40,201 nt of DNA from Actinomycetes bacterium (GTDB lineage Bacteria; Actinomycetota; Acidimicrobiia; Acidimicrobiales; Poriferisodalaceae), in contig JAAETH010000062.1 of NCBI GenBank assembly GCA_024228575.1, forward strand, positions 1 through 40,201, written 5' to 3'. Both the position numbers and the translations under genes were made by a program. Of this stretch, positions 25,286 through 33,444 are shown in pieces. The notes below the pieces were generated by a model that saw nothing but the letters and a program-made list of their open reading frames with translations, made no database searches and was not told where the DNA came from. Positions within the stretch are counted from its first letter, which is position 1, and each line of letters starts with the position of its first letter.

Positions 25286-25321
25286 CATCGATATGGTAAT
25301 CATCATATTGATGCTTGTCAA
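25286..25321 (-). promoter_or_regulatory. arsM promoter overlapped by a near-perfect inverted repeat
   Basis: On the minus strand TTGACA (25316-25321) is followed after 17 bases by TACCAT (25293-25298), a good -35/-10 pair. Over it lies an inverted repeat CATCGATATG (25286-25295) and CATATTGATG (25304-25313), 9 of 10 positions matched. The location over the promoter and the AT-rich ATCA/TGAT ends suit an ArsR/SmtB-type repressor. The regulator gene is not in this window. Confidence 0.55.
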
Positions 25322-25364
25322 TGTGAAATCTTGATCCCCGACCGGATCGCAGCCGGTGGGTTTG

Positions 25365-26141
25365 TCAGCTCGTACGGTCGGTGCGCCTGCCGATCTGGAT
25401 GGCGCGAAACTGGGCTGGAGTCTCGTTCGTCAATCGGGCGAACTGGTGGGTGAGGTTCGCCTGGTCGTAGAACCCTGCTGTCGCAGCGACATTCGCCAGC
25501 GATATCTCTGCATCGGCCAGAAGTTCTGCGGCGCGATCGACTCGAGCTCGGACCACGTAGTTCGATGGCGAGAGCCCGAATGTTTTTCTCATCCTGCGAT
25601 CGAGCTGGGCTGCTGTGAGCCCGGCGGTCTCGGCGAGGTCGGCCACGCGGATCTTGTCCTGCAGATGGGACCTGACGTGTTCGACGACCTTGGCGAGAGC
25701 CCTGGCGTCGCCATCGTCGTGCCTCGGTGTCTTCAAGTCCCTGCTGACGCTCACCAGCCCCGGCCGGCTCTGGTTCTCGGCCGGTTCGATTGGCAACTTG
25801 GTCGTGAGGTACCAGCCCAGGGTCCCATCGGCGCGGCGGATGAGCTCGAGTTCGTCCCGCAAGGCCTCACCCGACGTCAGGACATGTGTGTCCTGCTCGT
25901 CGTAGCGCTGAGCGAGGGCGGGCGAGAAGAGGTCGTTCGCCTTCCTGCCGATCACTTCACGCTTCGACCTCCGGCCGGTCCGGCGAACGAACGCGTGGTT
26001 GACGGCGAGGTATGTCCCTCCGGGATCCTTCAAGCAGAAGATGACGTCGACGAGCACGTCGAGAAGGCCGAGCAACTGGGTTTGGCACATCGGCAGATCG
26101 TCGATGCCCGGAGTCTTGTCGTTGGTGGAATCCTGCGTCAC
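25365..26141 (-). CDS. PAS-AraC transcription regulator (second copy), next to putA
   Basis: A protein of 258 residues from GTG 26141. The alternative ATG 26090 is also possible. The GTG start makes exactly 34 residues precede FCLKD, as in its paralogue at 16955-17713. A PAS-like sensor covers about 22-150 (FCLKDPGGTYLAVNHAFVRR, then DELELIRRADGTLGWYLTTKL). The AraC double helix-turn-helix is at 160-250 (VADLAETAGLTAAQLDRRM and VAATAGFYDQANLTHQFARL). It is divergent from putA. Two inverted TCTTGT/ACAAGA elements lie in and next to the gap. The likely role is regulation of putA in response to proline or a related amine. On the minus strand a TACGAT sits 10 bases before the GTG and overlaps the right element, which suggests autoregulation. 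Confidence 0.85.
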   Translation of the reverse strand: MTQDSTNDKTPGIDDLPMCQTQLLGLLDVLVDVIFCLKDPGGTYLAVNHAFVRRTGRRSKREVIGRKANDLFSPALAQRYDEQDTHVLTSGEALRDELELIRRADGTLGWYLTTKLPIEPAENQSRPGLVSVSRDLKTPRHDDGDARALAKVVEHVRSHLQDKIRVADLAETAGLTAAQLDRRMRKTFGLSPSNYVVRARVDRAAELLADAEISLANVAATAGFYDQANLTHQFARLTNETPAQFRAIQIGRRTDRTS

Positions 26142-26162
26142 TGCGCGCCGAATCGTACAAGA
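26114..26162. promoter_or_regulatory. Putative PAS-AraC operator at putA (inverted TCTTGT...ACAAGA)
   Basis: TCTTGT at 26114-26119 faces ACAAGA at 26157-26162, with centres 43 bp apart, about four helix turns. The twelve bases TACAAGACCGTG here differ by one base from TACAAGATCGTG before the flavin oxidoreductase operon. The right element ends 49 bases before the putA ATG. If the regulator starts at GTG 26141, the left element is inside its coding sequence. Confidence 0.5.
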
Positions 26163-26211
26163 CCGTGACCGTTCGGTCCGCGATGATTGGAGTGTGTCGG
26201 GAGAGGTGAAT

Positions 26212-29200
26212 ATGGAAACAGCCGGGAGAGTCGATGGTGCTTCTGAAGGTCCAGAGGACCTCTCGGGTGTCGCAGAGCGGGCGGTCGCACTCGTGGATGA
26301 GTGGCTGATCTCGGCGGTTGGACGCGAAACCGCGAACGAACGCAGGACCACCAACCGTTTGGCCGGCGTCGTGGCCGACCCCGTCGGTGTCGAGTTCGCC
26401 ATGGCTTTTGTGGACCGGGTGATTCGTCCAGAGGACAACCGAGTCGCTGCGGGCCAGCTCGCTTCGCTCGTTCAAGGTCAGGAGCTGCCGGCGTTTCTCT
26501 CCAGAATCGATCAGTTGCTGCTTCGTGTAGGAGCGAGAGTTGGGAGGATCTTGCCGACGGTTGTCATGCCTTTGGCCCGGCGACGTATGCGATCGCTCGT
26601 CGGGCATCTGATCGTGGATGCCGATGAATCGGCCCTCCACGAACACCTCGGAGCGCGTCGATCAGAGGGTTTCCTTCTCAACGTGAATCTCCTCGGCGAG
26701 GCGGTGCTCGGTGAGCGAGAAGCGCAGCGCCGGCACGCAGAGACACTTCGCCTCCTCGAACAAGGCGCCGTCGACTACGTCTCTGTCAAGGTCTCGTCGG
26801 TCGTGTCGCAGCTGAACTACTGGGACTTCGAAGGATGTGTCGATCGAGTCCTCGAGGCGCTCCGCCCCCTTTTCGAACGGGCGCAGAGAACCGACCCCGA
26901 GACGTTCATCAACCTGGACATGGAGGAGTATCACGACCTCGAACTGACGATGCGCGCTTTCCAGGCCCTCCTCGACGAGCCGCGATTCCACACCGTCGAT
27001 GCGGGGATCGTGCTGCAGGCGTACCTTCCCGACTCGTTCGACGCATTGCGGTCGTTGTCAGCGTGGGCCAACGATCGGGGGCGACGCACGGTCGAGGGCA
27101 AACGGGGCGGCACGGTGAAGGTTCGGCTCGTGAAGGGCGCAAACCTCGCGATGGAACGGGTCGAAGCCGAGATCCATGGGTGGGGCCACGCGCCCTACGA
27201 ATCGAAGGCCGAGACCGACGCCAACTACAAGCGGTGTCTGGATTGGGTGCTCACCCCCGAACGCCTCGGGTCGATGAGTGTCGGGGTTGCGAGCCACAAC
27301 CTGTTCGATCTGGCGTTCGCCAAACTCCTCGCCGAGGAACGGGGAGTCGCGGACCGCGTCGAGTTCGAGATGTTGGAGGGGATGGCGCCGGGCCACTCGA
27401 GGCTTCTGGGCGACGACGATGCCGGGATGTTGCTCTACACACCTGTCGTTTCCGCAGATCAATTCGATGTGGCCATCAGTTACCTCTTTCGCCGGCTCGA
27501 GGAGAACGCCTCGGACGAGAACTTCATCCACCATCTCTTCTCGCTGAGACCCGGATCTGTGGCTGCGAAGCGGGAGGCGGATCGCTTCCGCAAGGCGGTT
27601 CGAGACCGCTGGACGGTCCGGTCGTCGCCAAATCGTCGGCAGGATCGCCACTTCCCTCCCGAGGTCGCTCCGACGGGGAGCTTCACCAACGCGTCCGACA
27701 CCGACCCGGCCATCGCTGCGAATCGGGCTTGGGTCGCCGAAGCGCTCGGCCAGACCGACACCACTCCACGGAATGGCATCGTCGGGGTAACGAATGGCGT
27801 CGACGACGTTGTGGCGCTCGCACGTTCTGGGCATACGAGCTGGTCACACCGCGGTGCCGAGCAGCGCCGTGAAATCCTCTTCGCCGTGGCGAATGAGCTC
27901 GAACGGCGTCGCGGAGATCTTGTCGCGACGATGGTTCACGAGGCTCGAAAGACCGTGGCCCAGGCGGATCCTGAGGTGTCGGAGGCCGTTGATTTTGCAC
28001 GGTACTACGGTCAACGAGCCATGGATCTGGACGCGGTCGAGGGCGCGACGTTCGAGCCATTTGGTGTCGTGTTGGTCGCTCCACCCTGGAACTTCCCGGT
28101 AGCGATCCCGACCGGTGGTGTGATGGCGTCGTTGGCCGCCGGGAACTCCGTCATCTTGAAGCCGGCGCCTGAGACTCCCCGATGCGCCGAGATAGTCGCA
28201 GAGTCGTGCTGGGCTGCGGGGGTTCCACGCGATGCCATCCAGTTCCTTCGTGTTCCCGACGACGAGACGGGTCGCCACCTCGTATCTCACCCGGGAGTCG
28301 ACGCCGTCATCCTCACCGGTGCATACGAGACGGCCGAGCTGTTCCGCTCGTGGAGGCCCGACCTGCGGATCTTTGCTGAGACCTCTGGCAAGAACAGCCT
28401 GATCGTCACCCCGAACGCGGATCTCGATCTCGCCGTCGCCGACCTGGTGGCATCGGCCTTCGGACACGCGGGTCAGAAGTGTTCGGCCGCCAGCCTGGCC
28501 ATTCTCGTCGGTGATGTCCATCGGTCGGAACGGTTCAGGCGCCAGCTCGTCGATGCCGTGTCGAGCCTGAAGGTTGGTCCCTCCGAGGATCTCTCGACCA
28601 CCATGGGGCCGACCACAACCGAGCCGACCGACAAGCTCGTCCGAGCATTGACCCAGCTCGACTCAGGTGAACAATGGCTCGTGCAGCCCCGCGAGTTGGC
28701 ACCGGGAACCTGGACCCCTGGTGTGAAGGACGACGTCGTACCCGGCTCATGGTTCCACCAAACCGAGTGTTTCGGACCGGTACTCGGACTCGTCCGCGCC
28801 GGCGATCTCGCCGAAGCGGTGGCAATCCAGAACGCCACACCGTTCGGGCTCACCGGTGGCATCCACTCACTCGATGATGGCGAGATCCAATACTGGCTCG
28901 AGCGTGTTGAGGTCGGAAACGCCTACGTGAATCGAGCCACGACCGGAGCGATCGTCCAGCGCCAGCCATTCGGCGGTTGGAAGCGCTCGACCATCGGGCC
29001 CGGGGCAAAGGCCGGGGGCCCGAACTATGTGGCTCAACTCGGCGTGTGGCGGGCGTCGCCCGGTCTGGTTGAGACCGAGGAGTGGCTCGAGCGGGCGGTC
29101 GCGAATGATGTGGCGGTTTGGGCCGACGAATTCGGTCTCGAGCACGATCCGACCGGCCTGCCGTGTGAGTCGAACCGTTTCCGGTACCGGCCCGCAGGTC

Positions 29201-29544
29201 GTGTGGTGATTCGTGTCGGGGCGGGAGGCGAGATCGCCGGCCGTCGCGCCCTCGCTGCCGCGGAACGCTGTGGCTGTGACGTCGTTGTGTCGTCAGCGGC
29301 CGAGGAGTCGACGCAACACCTTGTCGACCGCCTCAGCGAGATCGGTCCAGACCGGATCCGCGTGATCGGTTCGACCGATCCGGCGATCCGTCAGTGCGCC
29401 AACGATCTCGGCATATACACCGCGGACGCTCCGGTCGTCGCCAACGGTCGCATCGAGCTGCTCCACTATCTACGCGAGCAGGCGATCAGCCAGACCACCC
29501 ACCGGTACGGCAATCTCGTGTCGAGTCAGTCGGTCAGAAGCTGA
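26212..29544 (+). CDS. putA: Bifunctional proline dehydrogenase / P5C dehydrogenase
   Basis: A protein of 1110 residues from ATG 26212, supported by the strong ribosome binding site GGGAGAGG 5 bases upstream. It oxidises proline to glutamate in two steps, first with FAD, then with NAD. The proline dehydrogenase barrel covers about 60-430 (VSVKVSSVVSQLNYWDFEG, VRLVKGANLAMER, LEGMAPGH). The aldehyde dehydrogenase part covers about 470-960, with APPWNFPVAIPTGG, catalytic-type Glu723 (FAETSGKN) and the nucleophile Cys757 (GQKCSA). A C-terminal segment of roughly 150 residues follows. No N-terminal DNA-binding domain is present, so it does not repress itself as in enterobacteria. The divergent PAS-AraC gene probably does the regulation. 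Confidence 0.95.
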   Translation: METAGRVDGASEGPEDLSGVAERAVALVDEWLISAVGRETANERRTTNRLAGVVADPVGVEFAMAFVDRVIRPEDNRVAAGQLASLVQGQELPAFLSRIDQLLLRVGARVGRILPTVVMPLARRRMRSLVGHLIVDADESALHEHLGARRSEGFLLNVNLLGEAVLGEREAQRRHAETLRLLEQGAVDYVSVKVSSVVSQLNYWDFEGCVDRVLEALRPLFERAQRTDPETFINLDMEEYHDLELTMRAFQALLDEPRFHTVDAGIVLQAYLPDSFDALRSLSAWANDRGRRTVEGKRGGTVKVRLVKGANLAMERVEAEIHGWGHAPYESKAETDANYKRCLDWVLTPERLGSMSVGVASHNLFDLAFAKLLAEERGVADRVEFEMLEGMAPGHSRLLGDDDAGMLLYTPVVSADQFDVAISYLFRRLEENASDENFIHHLFSLRPGSVAAKREADRFRKAVRDRWTVRSSPNRRQDRHFPPEVAPTGSFTNASDTDPAIAANRAWVAEALGQTDTTPRNGIVGVTNGVDDVVALARSGHTSWSHRGAEQRREILFAVANELERRRGDLVATMVHEARKTVAQADPEVSEAVDFARYYGQRAMDLDAVEGATFEPFGVVLVAPPWNFPVAIPTGGVMASLAAGNSVILKPAPETPRCAEIVAESCWAAGVPRDAIQFLRVPDDETGRHLVSHPGVDAVILTGAYETAELFRSWRPDLRIFAETSGKNSLIVTPNADLDLAVADLVASAFGHAGQKCSAASLAILVGDVHRSERFRRQLVDAVSSLKVGPSEDLSTTMGPTTTEPTDKLVRALTQLDSGEQWLVQPRELAPGTWTPGVKDDVVPGSWFHQTECFGPVLGLVRAGDLAEAVAIQNATPFGLTGGIHSLDDGEIQYWLERVEVGNAYVNRATTGAIVQRQPFGGWKRSTIGPGAKAGGPNYVAQLGVWRASPGLVETEEWLERAVANDVAVWADEFGLEHDPTGLPCESNRFRYRPAGRVVIRVGAGGEIAGRRALAAAERCGCDVVVSSAAEESTQHLVDRLSEIGPDRIRVIGSTDPAIRQCANDLGIYTADAPVVANGRIELLHYLREQAISQTTHRYGNLVSSQSVRS

Positions 29545-29559
29545 CGGAGGGCCCGTCAG
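29541..29559. terminator. Two-way hairpin at the putA/MaoC junction
   Basis: A perfect 7-bp stem CTGACGG (29541-29547) and CCGTCAG (29553-29559) with the loop agggc. The putA stop (29542-29544) is in the left arm and the MaoC-like gene stop (29556-29558) is in the right arm, so the same hairpin forms at the end of both transcripts. No T-tract. Confidence 0.5.
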
Positions 29560-30050
29560 GAGCGACGAGGGGTCCAGAGGCTCAGGTATTCGGCGTATGC
29601 GACCGGAGAGTCCATACCGTCGACCTCGATGTGGTGGGTTGTGGCGGCCAGCATCTGGCCGTCGGGCCTTCTCTCGGCTCGCAACAGGCCGATCCGGTCT
29701 CGAATCCGGATGCCGTCTCCGATGACCACGGGCTCGAGGATGCGGATCTTGTCGCAGCCGTAGTTGAGCGCGAGGGCTGCGTCGGTGGGACGTACACCCG
29801 CTGTTTCGGAGAAGTGGTTGATCAGGCTGATCATGAAGAAGCCGTGCATGAGACTGCCCCCGAACGGGCCTTCTCGTTCGGCTCTCTCTCGATCCGCGTG
29901 CATCCACTTGTTCCAGCGGGTCACTTCTCCGAAGATGTTGACCTGCATCTGGTCGATCTCCACCCATTCAGAGACGCCGAGTTCTGTGCCGACGAGGGCC
30001 GGGAGATCGTCCATCTTCAACGAACTCGATGGCTGAGATTCTGTGGTCAC
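29556..30050 (-). CDS. MaoC-like (hot-dog fold) dehydratase
   Basis: A protein of 164 residues from GTG 30050, chosen because GGGAG lies 8 bases upstream. An internal ATG 30014 is the alternative. It has the MaoC hot-dog shape: residues 1-30 with LPALVGTELGVSEWVEIDQMQVNIFGEVT, the catalytic-loop region (EGPFGGSLMHGFFMISLINHF) with a candidate His, and the strand ALNYGCDKIRILEPVVIGDGIRIRDRIG. Such proteins hydrate enoyl-CoA or related thioesters. It converges on putA and is divergent from the NAD salvage operon. Its substrate is unknown. Confidence 0.85.
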   Translation of the reverse strand: MTTESQPSSSLKMDDLPALVGTELGVSEWVEIDQMQVNIFGEVTRWNKWMHADRERAEREGPFGGSLMHGFFMISLINHFSETAGVRPTDAALALNYGCDKIRILEPVVIGDGIRIRDRIGLLRAERRPDGQMLAATTHHIEVDGMDSPVAYAEYLSLWTPRRS

Positions 30051-30226
30051 TGCTCGTTCTCCCGAGTCCCGCTTTCGGCGTTGCTGCGTATCGTGACAGA
30101 CGCCGGCGAGTGTATGTCGGGGCTTCGCGACCATGCAGATGCACGCCGCGCCCCTCGTTGTCGCTCCGTGCCCCGAACCGGCTCCTGGGATCTCGAGCCG
30201 GCTCCTTCTCAGAGGTTCGGAATGGG

Positions 30227-30262
30227 TTGACTATATAGTCAGATTGACTATATAGTGACCCT
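30227..30262 (+). promoter_or_regulatory. NrtR-type operator over the nadR promoter
   Basis: The box ATATAGTCA-GAT-TGACTATAT (30233-30253) is a perfect palindrome with 9-bp arms that extend to 12 bp (30230-30256). Its core TAGTCA...TGACTA matches the known NrtR half-site. A TTGACT at 30227-30232 and a TATAGT at 30251-30256 lie 18 bp apart as -35 and -10 boxes. The -10 ends 6 bases before the ATG at 30263. The operator therefore covers the core promoter of a leaderless operon. Confidence 0.75.
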
Positions 30263-31249
30263 ATGCGGCTCGGAAATGTCGGTGTGGTGATTGGCAAGTT
30301 CAATCCTCCACACCTGGGGCATCTGTATCTCATCGAGAAAGGTGCGGCCCAGGTGGGAACGCTGTTCGTGCTGCTATGTGATCGCGACGGCCAGTCGATC
30401 GGGGTCGATCAGAGAAGATCCTGGCTCGAGGATGCCGTCCCAGAGAACGTGACGGTCGTTGTGACGCCAGACGACCTTCCCGCGGCGAACGAGCCGTGGG
30501 CCCGACGGACGCTCGAGGTTCTCCCAGCGAGTCCCGATGTCGCGTTCACATCGGAGGAGTGGGGGCCCGGTTGGGCGGAACTGATGGGCGCCCGCCACGT
30601 CATGATCGATAGTGGACGACTGTCGTTTCCGATCTCGGGTACGGACTTGCGAGCTGATCTGCGCAGGCATTTCGAATGGTTGGTTCCTGCTGCCCGCGCT
30701 GAGCTCGCTCGGCGCGTTGTTCTTGTTGGTGCGGAGTCGACGGGCAAGTCCACTCTGTCGAGAGCGTTGGCAGGCGCCCTCGGAACGGTGTGGGTGCCCG
30801 AGCATGGCCGCTCGTACTGGGAGGGTCGGCGCTTCCTGGCCGATCAGTCCTGGACGACAGGTGAGTTCCATCGCATAGCTGCTGCTCAACGCCGACTCGA
30901 AGACGATCTGGCGCGGAGCGCGTGCCGTGGTGTCGTGATCGCCGATACCGATGCACTGGTCACTGCCGTATGGCACGAGCGCTACCTGGGAGTTGCCGAC
31001 CGCGAACTGGACCGTCTTGTCGCGAACGGGTCTCGGGATCTGTACCTCGTTTGTTCTCCGGATTTCGACTGGGTGCAAGACGGCACGAGAGAGTCCAAGG
31101 CACACCGTCAAGCGATGCACGAATCGATTCTGCGCCGGGTCAGAACGAGTGGAGCTGGCGTTGCTGTGCTCTCGGGTCCACACGACGCCCGCGTCGTCGA
31201 GGCGCTCAGCCTCATCGACACGTTGACCAACTATCCGGTGTTGATCTGA
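30263..31249 (+). CDS. nadR: NMN adenylyltransferase / nicotinamide riboside kinase (NadR-type)
   Basis: A protein of 328 residues from ATG 30263. The nucleotidyltransferase half (1-145) has GKFNPPHLGH (11-20) and the ISGTDLR motif (124-130). It makes NAD from NMN and ATP. The kinase half has Walker A GAESTGKS (156-163) and phosphorylates nicotinamide riboside to NMN. Unlike enterobacterial NadR there is no N-terminal DNA-binding domain. Regulation is instead supplied by the nrtR gene of the same operon. The next gene, the transporter pnuC, starts 9 bases after the stop, so import, phosphorylation and adenylation of nicotinamide riboside are all encoded together. Confidence 0.92.
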   Translation: MRLGNVGVVIGKFNPPHLGHLYLIEKGAAQVGTLFVLLCDRDGQSIGVDQRRSWLEDAVPENVTVVVTPDDLPAANEPWARRTLEVLPASPDVAFTSEEWGPGWAELMGARHVMIDSGRLSFPISGTDLRADLRRHFEWLVPAARAELARRVVLVGAESTGKSTLSRALAGALGTVWVPEHGRSYWEGRRFLADQSWTTGEFHRIAAAQRRLEDDLARSACRGVVIADTDALVTAVWHERYLGVADRELDRLVANGSRDLYLVCSPDFDWVQDGTRESKAHRQAMHESILRRVRTSGAGVAVLSGPHDARVVEALSLIDTLTNYPVLI

Positions 31250-31258
31250 AAGCAGACC

Positions 31259-31996
31259 ATGAGCAAAATCCTGAGAGAAGCCACGTCGACAGCGCCAGAG
31301 GCAGCGCCGTGGTTTGGGCGTCCGTGGGAGCATCGGCAGGCCGCGGTGGCCGCCATCGGCTCGTTGGCCGCGTGCTGGCTGTACTGGTTCGGCACCAGAC
31401 TCTGGGCGCCTGAGGTGGTACCGAGCGCGGTCGAGTTCGGGGGAACGGCCGCATCGCTGTGGTCGGTCTGGATCACCCAGCGAAGGAACGTACTCGCCTT
31501 GCCGGCAGGGATCATCTCGGTCGTGTTGATGGGATGGTTCTTCCGCGACATCGGACTTGTGGGCCAGACCTGGCTGCACTGGGGCTACTACCTGCCCGTC
31601 CAGTTCTGGTCATGGTCGCAGTGGACTCGCGGCGGTGACGACCGGACCGAACTCATCGTCACGCGGCTCTCGAACCCGGTCCGAGCGGGCGTGGCCTGCG
31701 TAGGACTCGTAGCCACAGTCGTGTTTGGATGGGTCCTCGAAACCGGATGGGAGGATGCCTTGCACACGTATTGGGATGCCTCGATTGTCGCTGCGTCGGT
31801 GGTCGCGATGGTCCTGCTGTCACGCAAGAAGGTCGAGTCGTGGTGGTTGTGGGTTCTCCCCGTAAATGTCTCGGCCATCGGCCTCTATCTCTCTACCGGG
31901 GCGTACATGTTCGCTGCGCTGTACGTCCTCTTTCTCTTCATGGCGTTCGTCGGGCTGGCGAAGTGGATGCGAGCAGAGATAGAAGGTGTGGCGTGA
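31259..31996 (+). CDS. pnuC: PnuC-family nicotinamide riboside transporter
   Basis: A protein of 245 residues. About seven hydrophobic segments are visible, and the Trp-rich core LVGQTWLHWGYYLPVQFWSWSQW is typical of PnuC. These proteins carry nicotinamide riboside through the inner membrane, and intracellular kinase activity traps it as NMN. The gene is sandwiched between nadR and nrtR, with the nrtR start overlapping its stop (GTGA). A longer N-terminal tail than usual, about 25 residues, precedes the first helix. Confidence 0.9.
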   Translation: MSKILREATSTAPEAAPWFGRPWEHRQAAVAAIGSLAACWLYWFGTRLWAPEVVPSAVEFGGTAASLWSVWITQRRNVLALPAGIISVVLMGWFFRDIGLVGQTWLHWGYYLPVQFWSWSQWTRGGDDRTELIVTRLSNPVRAGVACVGLVATVVFGWVLETGWEDALHTYWDASIVAASVVAMVLLSRKKVESWWLWVLPVNVSAIGLYLSTGAYMFAALYVLFLFMAFVGLAKWMRAEIEGVA

Positions 31997-32709
31997 CCAA
32001 TGGCGGATACGACCCCCACACCTTCCCTCCGTTTGCTGTTACCGCAGACATTGTGCTGCTGACCATCGATGTTTCTTTGTCGGTGCTTCTCGTCAAACGA
32101 GGAGCTGAACCGTTTGCAGGTTCTCTTGCTCTGCCGGGAGGCTTCGTGTTGCCCGATGAGTCCGTGGCCGATACCGCTCGCCGTGAGCTCATGGAGGAAA
32201 CGGGCATTGCCGAGTCGGATCTGGACGGTGTGCATCTGGAGCAACTCGCCACGTTCAGCGAACCAGATCGAGACCCCAGGATGCGGGTGGTCTCGACTGC
32301 GTACCTTGCACTCTCGCCTACGAAACCTCAACCAACAGCGGGTACAGACGCCGCGGCAGCTCATTGGGTCTCGGTCGACGACGCCCTCGCCGGGCAACTC
32401 GCCTTCGATCATGCCGAAATCCTGGCGGTCGGTGTTGAACGAGCAAGAGCCAAGCTCGAGTACACGACGCTCGCCACCAACTTGGCCGGACCGGAGTTCA
32501 CCCTGGGTGAGCTACAGCACGTATACGAGGTCACGTGGGGGTGCGGCTTGGAGAGAGCGAACTTTCGACGCAAGGTTCTTGCGACGCAGGGATTTGTCGC
32601 CAAGACGCAGGACCGGCGCGTCGGTGAGGCGGGTGGGGCTCCGGCCGTCGTCTACCGAGCGGGCGGTGGCGAGCTGCTCGTGCCTCCGATGATGAGGCCA
32701 AGGAAATGA
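31993..32709 (+). CDS. nrtR: NrtR: Nudix-domain repressor of NAD genes
   Basis: A protein of 238 residues from GTG 31993, overlapping the pnuC stop. The Nudix domain (about 12-145) has an intact Nudix box from G50 to I72 (GFVLPDE, REL, EET, GI), so hydrolysis of an ADP-ribose-type molecule is possible. In NrtR proteins ADP-ribose binding usually lowers DNA affinity. A C-terminal winged helix (about 160-235) contains FTLGELQHVYEVTWG and ERANFRRKVL. The operator at 30227-30262 fits autoregulation of the nadR-pnuC-nrtR operon by NAD-related metabolites. No other NAD gene is seen nearby. Confidence 0.88.
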   Translation: MTNGGYDPHTFPPFAVTADIVLLTIDVSLSVLLVKRGAEPFAGSLALPGGFVLPDESVADTARRELMEETGIAESDLDGVHLEQLATFSEPDRDPRMRVVSTAYLALSPTKPQPTAGTDAAAAHWVSVDDALAGQLAFDHAEILAVGVERARAKLEYTTLATNLAGPEFTLGELQHVYEVTWGCGLERANFRRKVLATQGFVAKTQDRRVGEAGGAPAVVYRAGGGELLVPPMMRPRK

Positions 32710-32882
32710 CTCCGCCGAACAACCGGGGAGCGGGTTCTCGTAGAAGCCAGCCCCCGAGATCGCGTTTGGGGTATCGGGATGGGCAGGAGCAACGGGTCGG
32801 CAGGACCGCCTTCGGAATGGCGTGTTGGTGCGCGATATGAACACACGCCGTGGAGACCCTCGATACGGGATCTCACGCTGGG

Positions 32883-32888
32883 TAGGCT
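32883..32888 (+). promoter_or_regulatory. Putative -10 box of the broken AraC gene
   Basis: TAGGCT ends 7 bases before the GTG at 32896, again without a ribosome binding site. No clear -35 box. Confidence 0.35.
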
Positions 32889-32895
32889 CGCTCAT

Positions 32896-33429
32896 GTGCT
32901 GACCGTGAAACCCCTCCTTCACACGGACAGCCTCTTCGCTGCAGAAGTGGTCTGCCGTGTTGAATCGAACGGTCTGAGCGATGAGGAACTCGAGTCCGAG
33001 TTCACGGTGGCGTTCCCGAGATCGGGTCACTTCGGCGGATCAAGATCTGGCGTTGCGGCGATTCGTCCGAGATGCGCGGCTCCGCCTGGCAACCCCCTGC
33101 AGGTCGAGGAGACCATCTCTGGGATCGTGGCGGACCTGGTGCACGGCTCGGGGCCATTCCGACAGCCCACGACTCGGCAAAGGGCACTTGTGGTGGACGC
33201 TGAGGAGTATCTGGCAGTCCACTACGCCGATGATGCCGGATTGCCCGCCGTGGCCCGCTCGGTCGGTAGTTCAGCGCACCACCTGAGCCGCGTGTTCCGC
33301 TCTGTGACAGGAACGACCCTTTCTGTGTGCCGGACTCAGCTGCGCATCCGTGCCGCCGTCGGTCAAATCGGTGAAGGCGCCGAGGACCTGACCTCTGTGG
33401 CCCTGTCAGGCGATGTGGGTGACGGCTGA
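32896..33429 (+). pseudogene. Degenerate AraC-family regulator
   Basis: The frame keeps 177 codons from GTG 32896. It begins like AraC proteins with a cupin sensor (KPLLHTDSLFAAEVVCRVESNG and EFTVAFPRSGHF). The following middle part of the cupin domain, normally about 60 residues ending near a GDxCT motif, is missing. The sequence then resumes in the DNA-binding region (LPAVARSVGSSAHHLSRVFRSVTGTTLS and QLRIRAAVGQIGEGAEDL). It breaks off at VALSGDVGDG before the second helix-turn-helix. A loss of the C-terminus at 33429 next to the convergent response regulator suggests a deletion endpoint. A product, if made, would lack half the DNA-binding domain. Confidence 0.7.
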
Positions 33430-33437
33430 GACAGCCG
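33423..33437. terminator. Hairpin at the AraC-remnant/response regulator junction
   Basis: CGGCTG (33423-33428) and CAGCCG (33432-33437) form a perfect 6-bp stem with a 3-base loop. The stop codon of the AraC remnant (33427-33429) straddles the end of the left arm. No T-tract follows. Confidence 0.4.
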
Positions 33438-33444
33438 GAGGGAC

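Noticed and set aside
30374-31579. Minus-strand frame of 401 codons over nadR and pnuC
   Set aside because: Antisense to two well-supported genes, no recognisable protein features.
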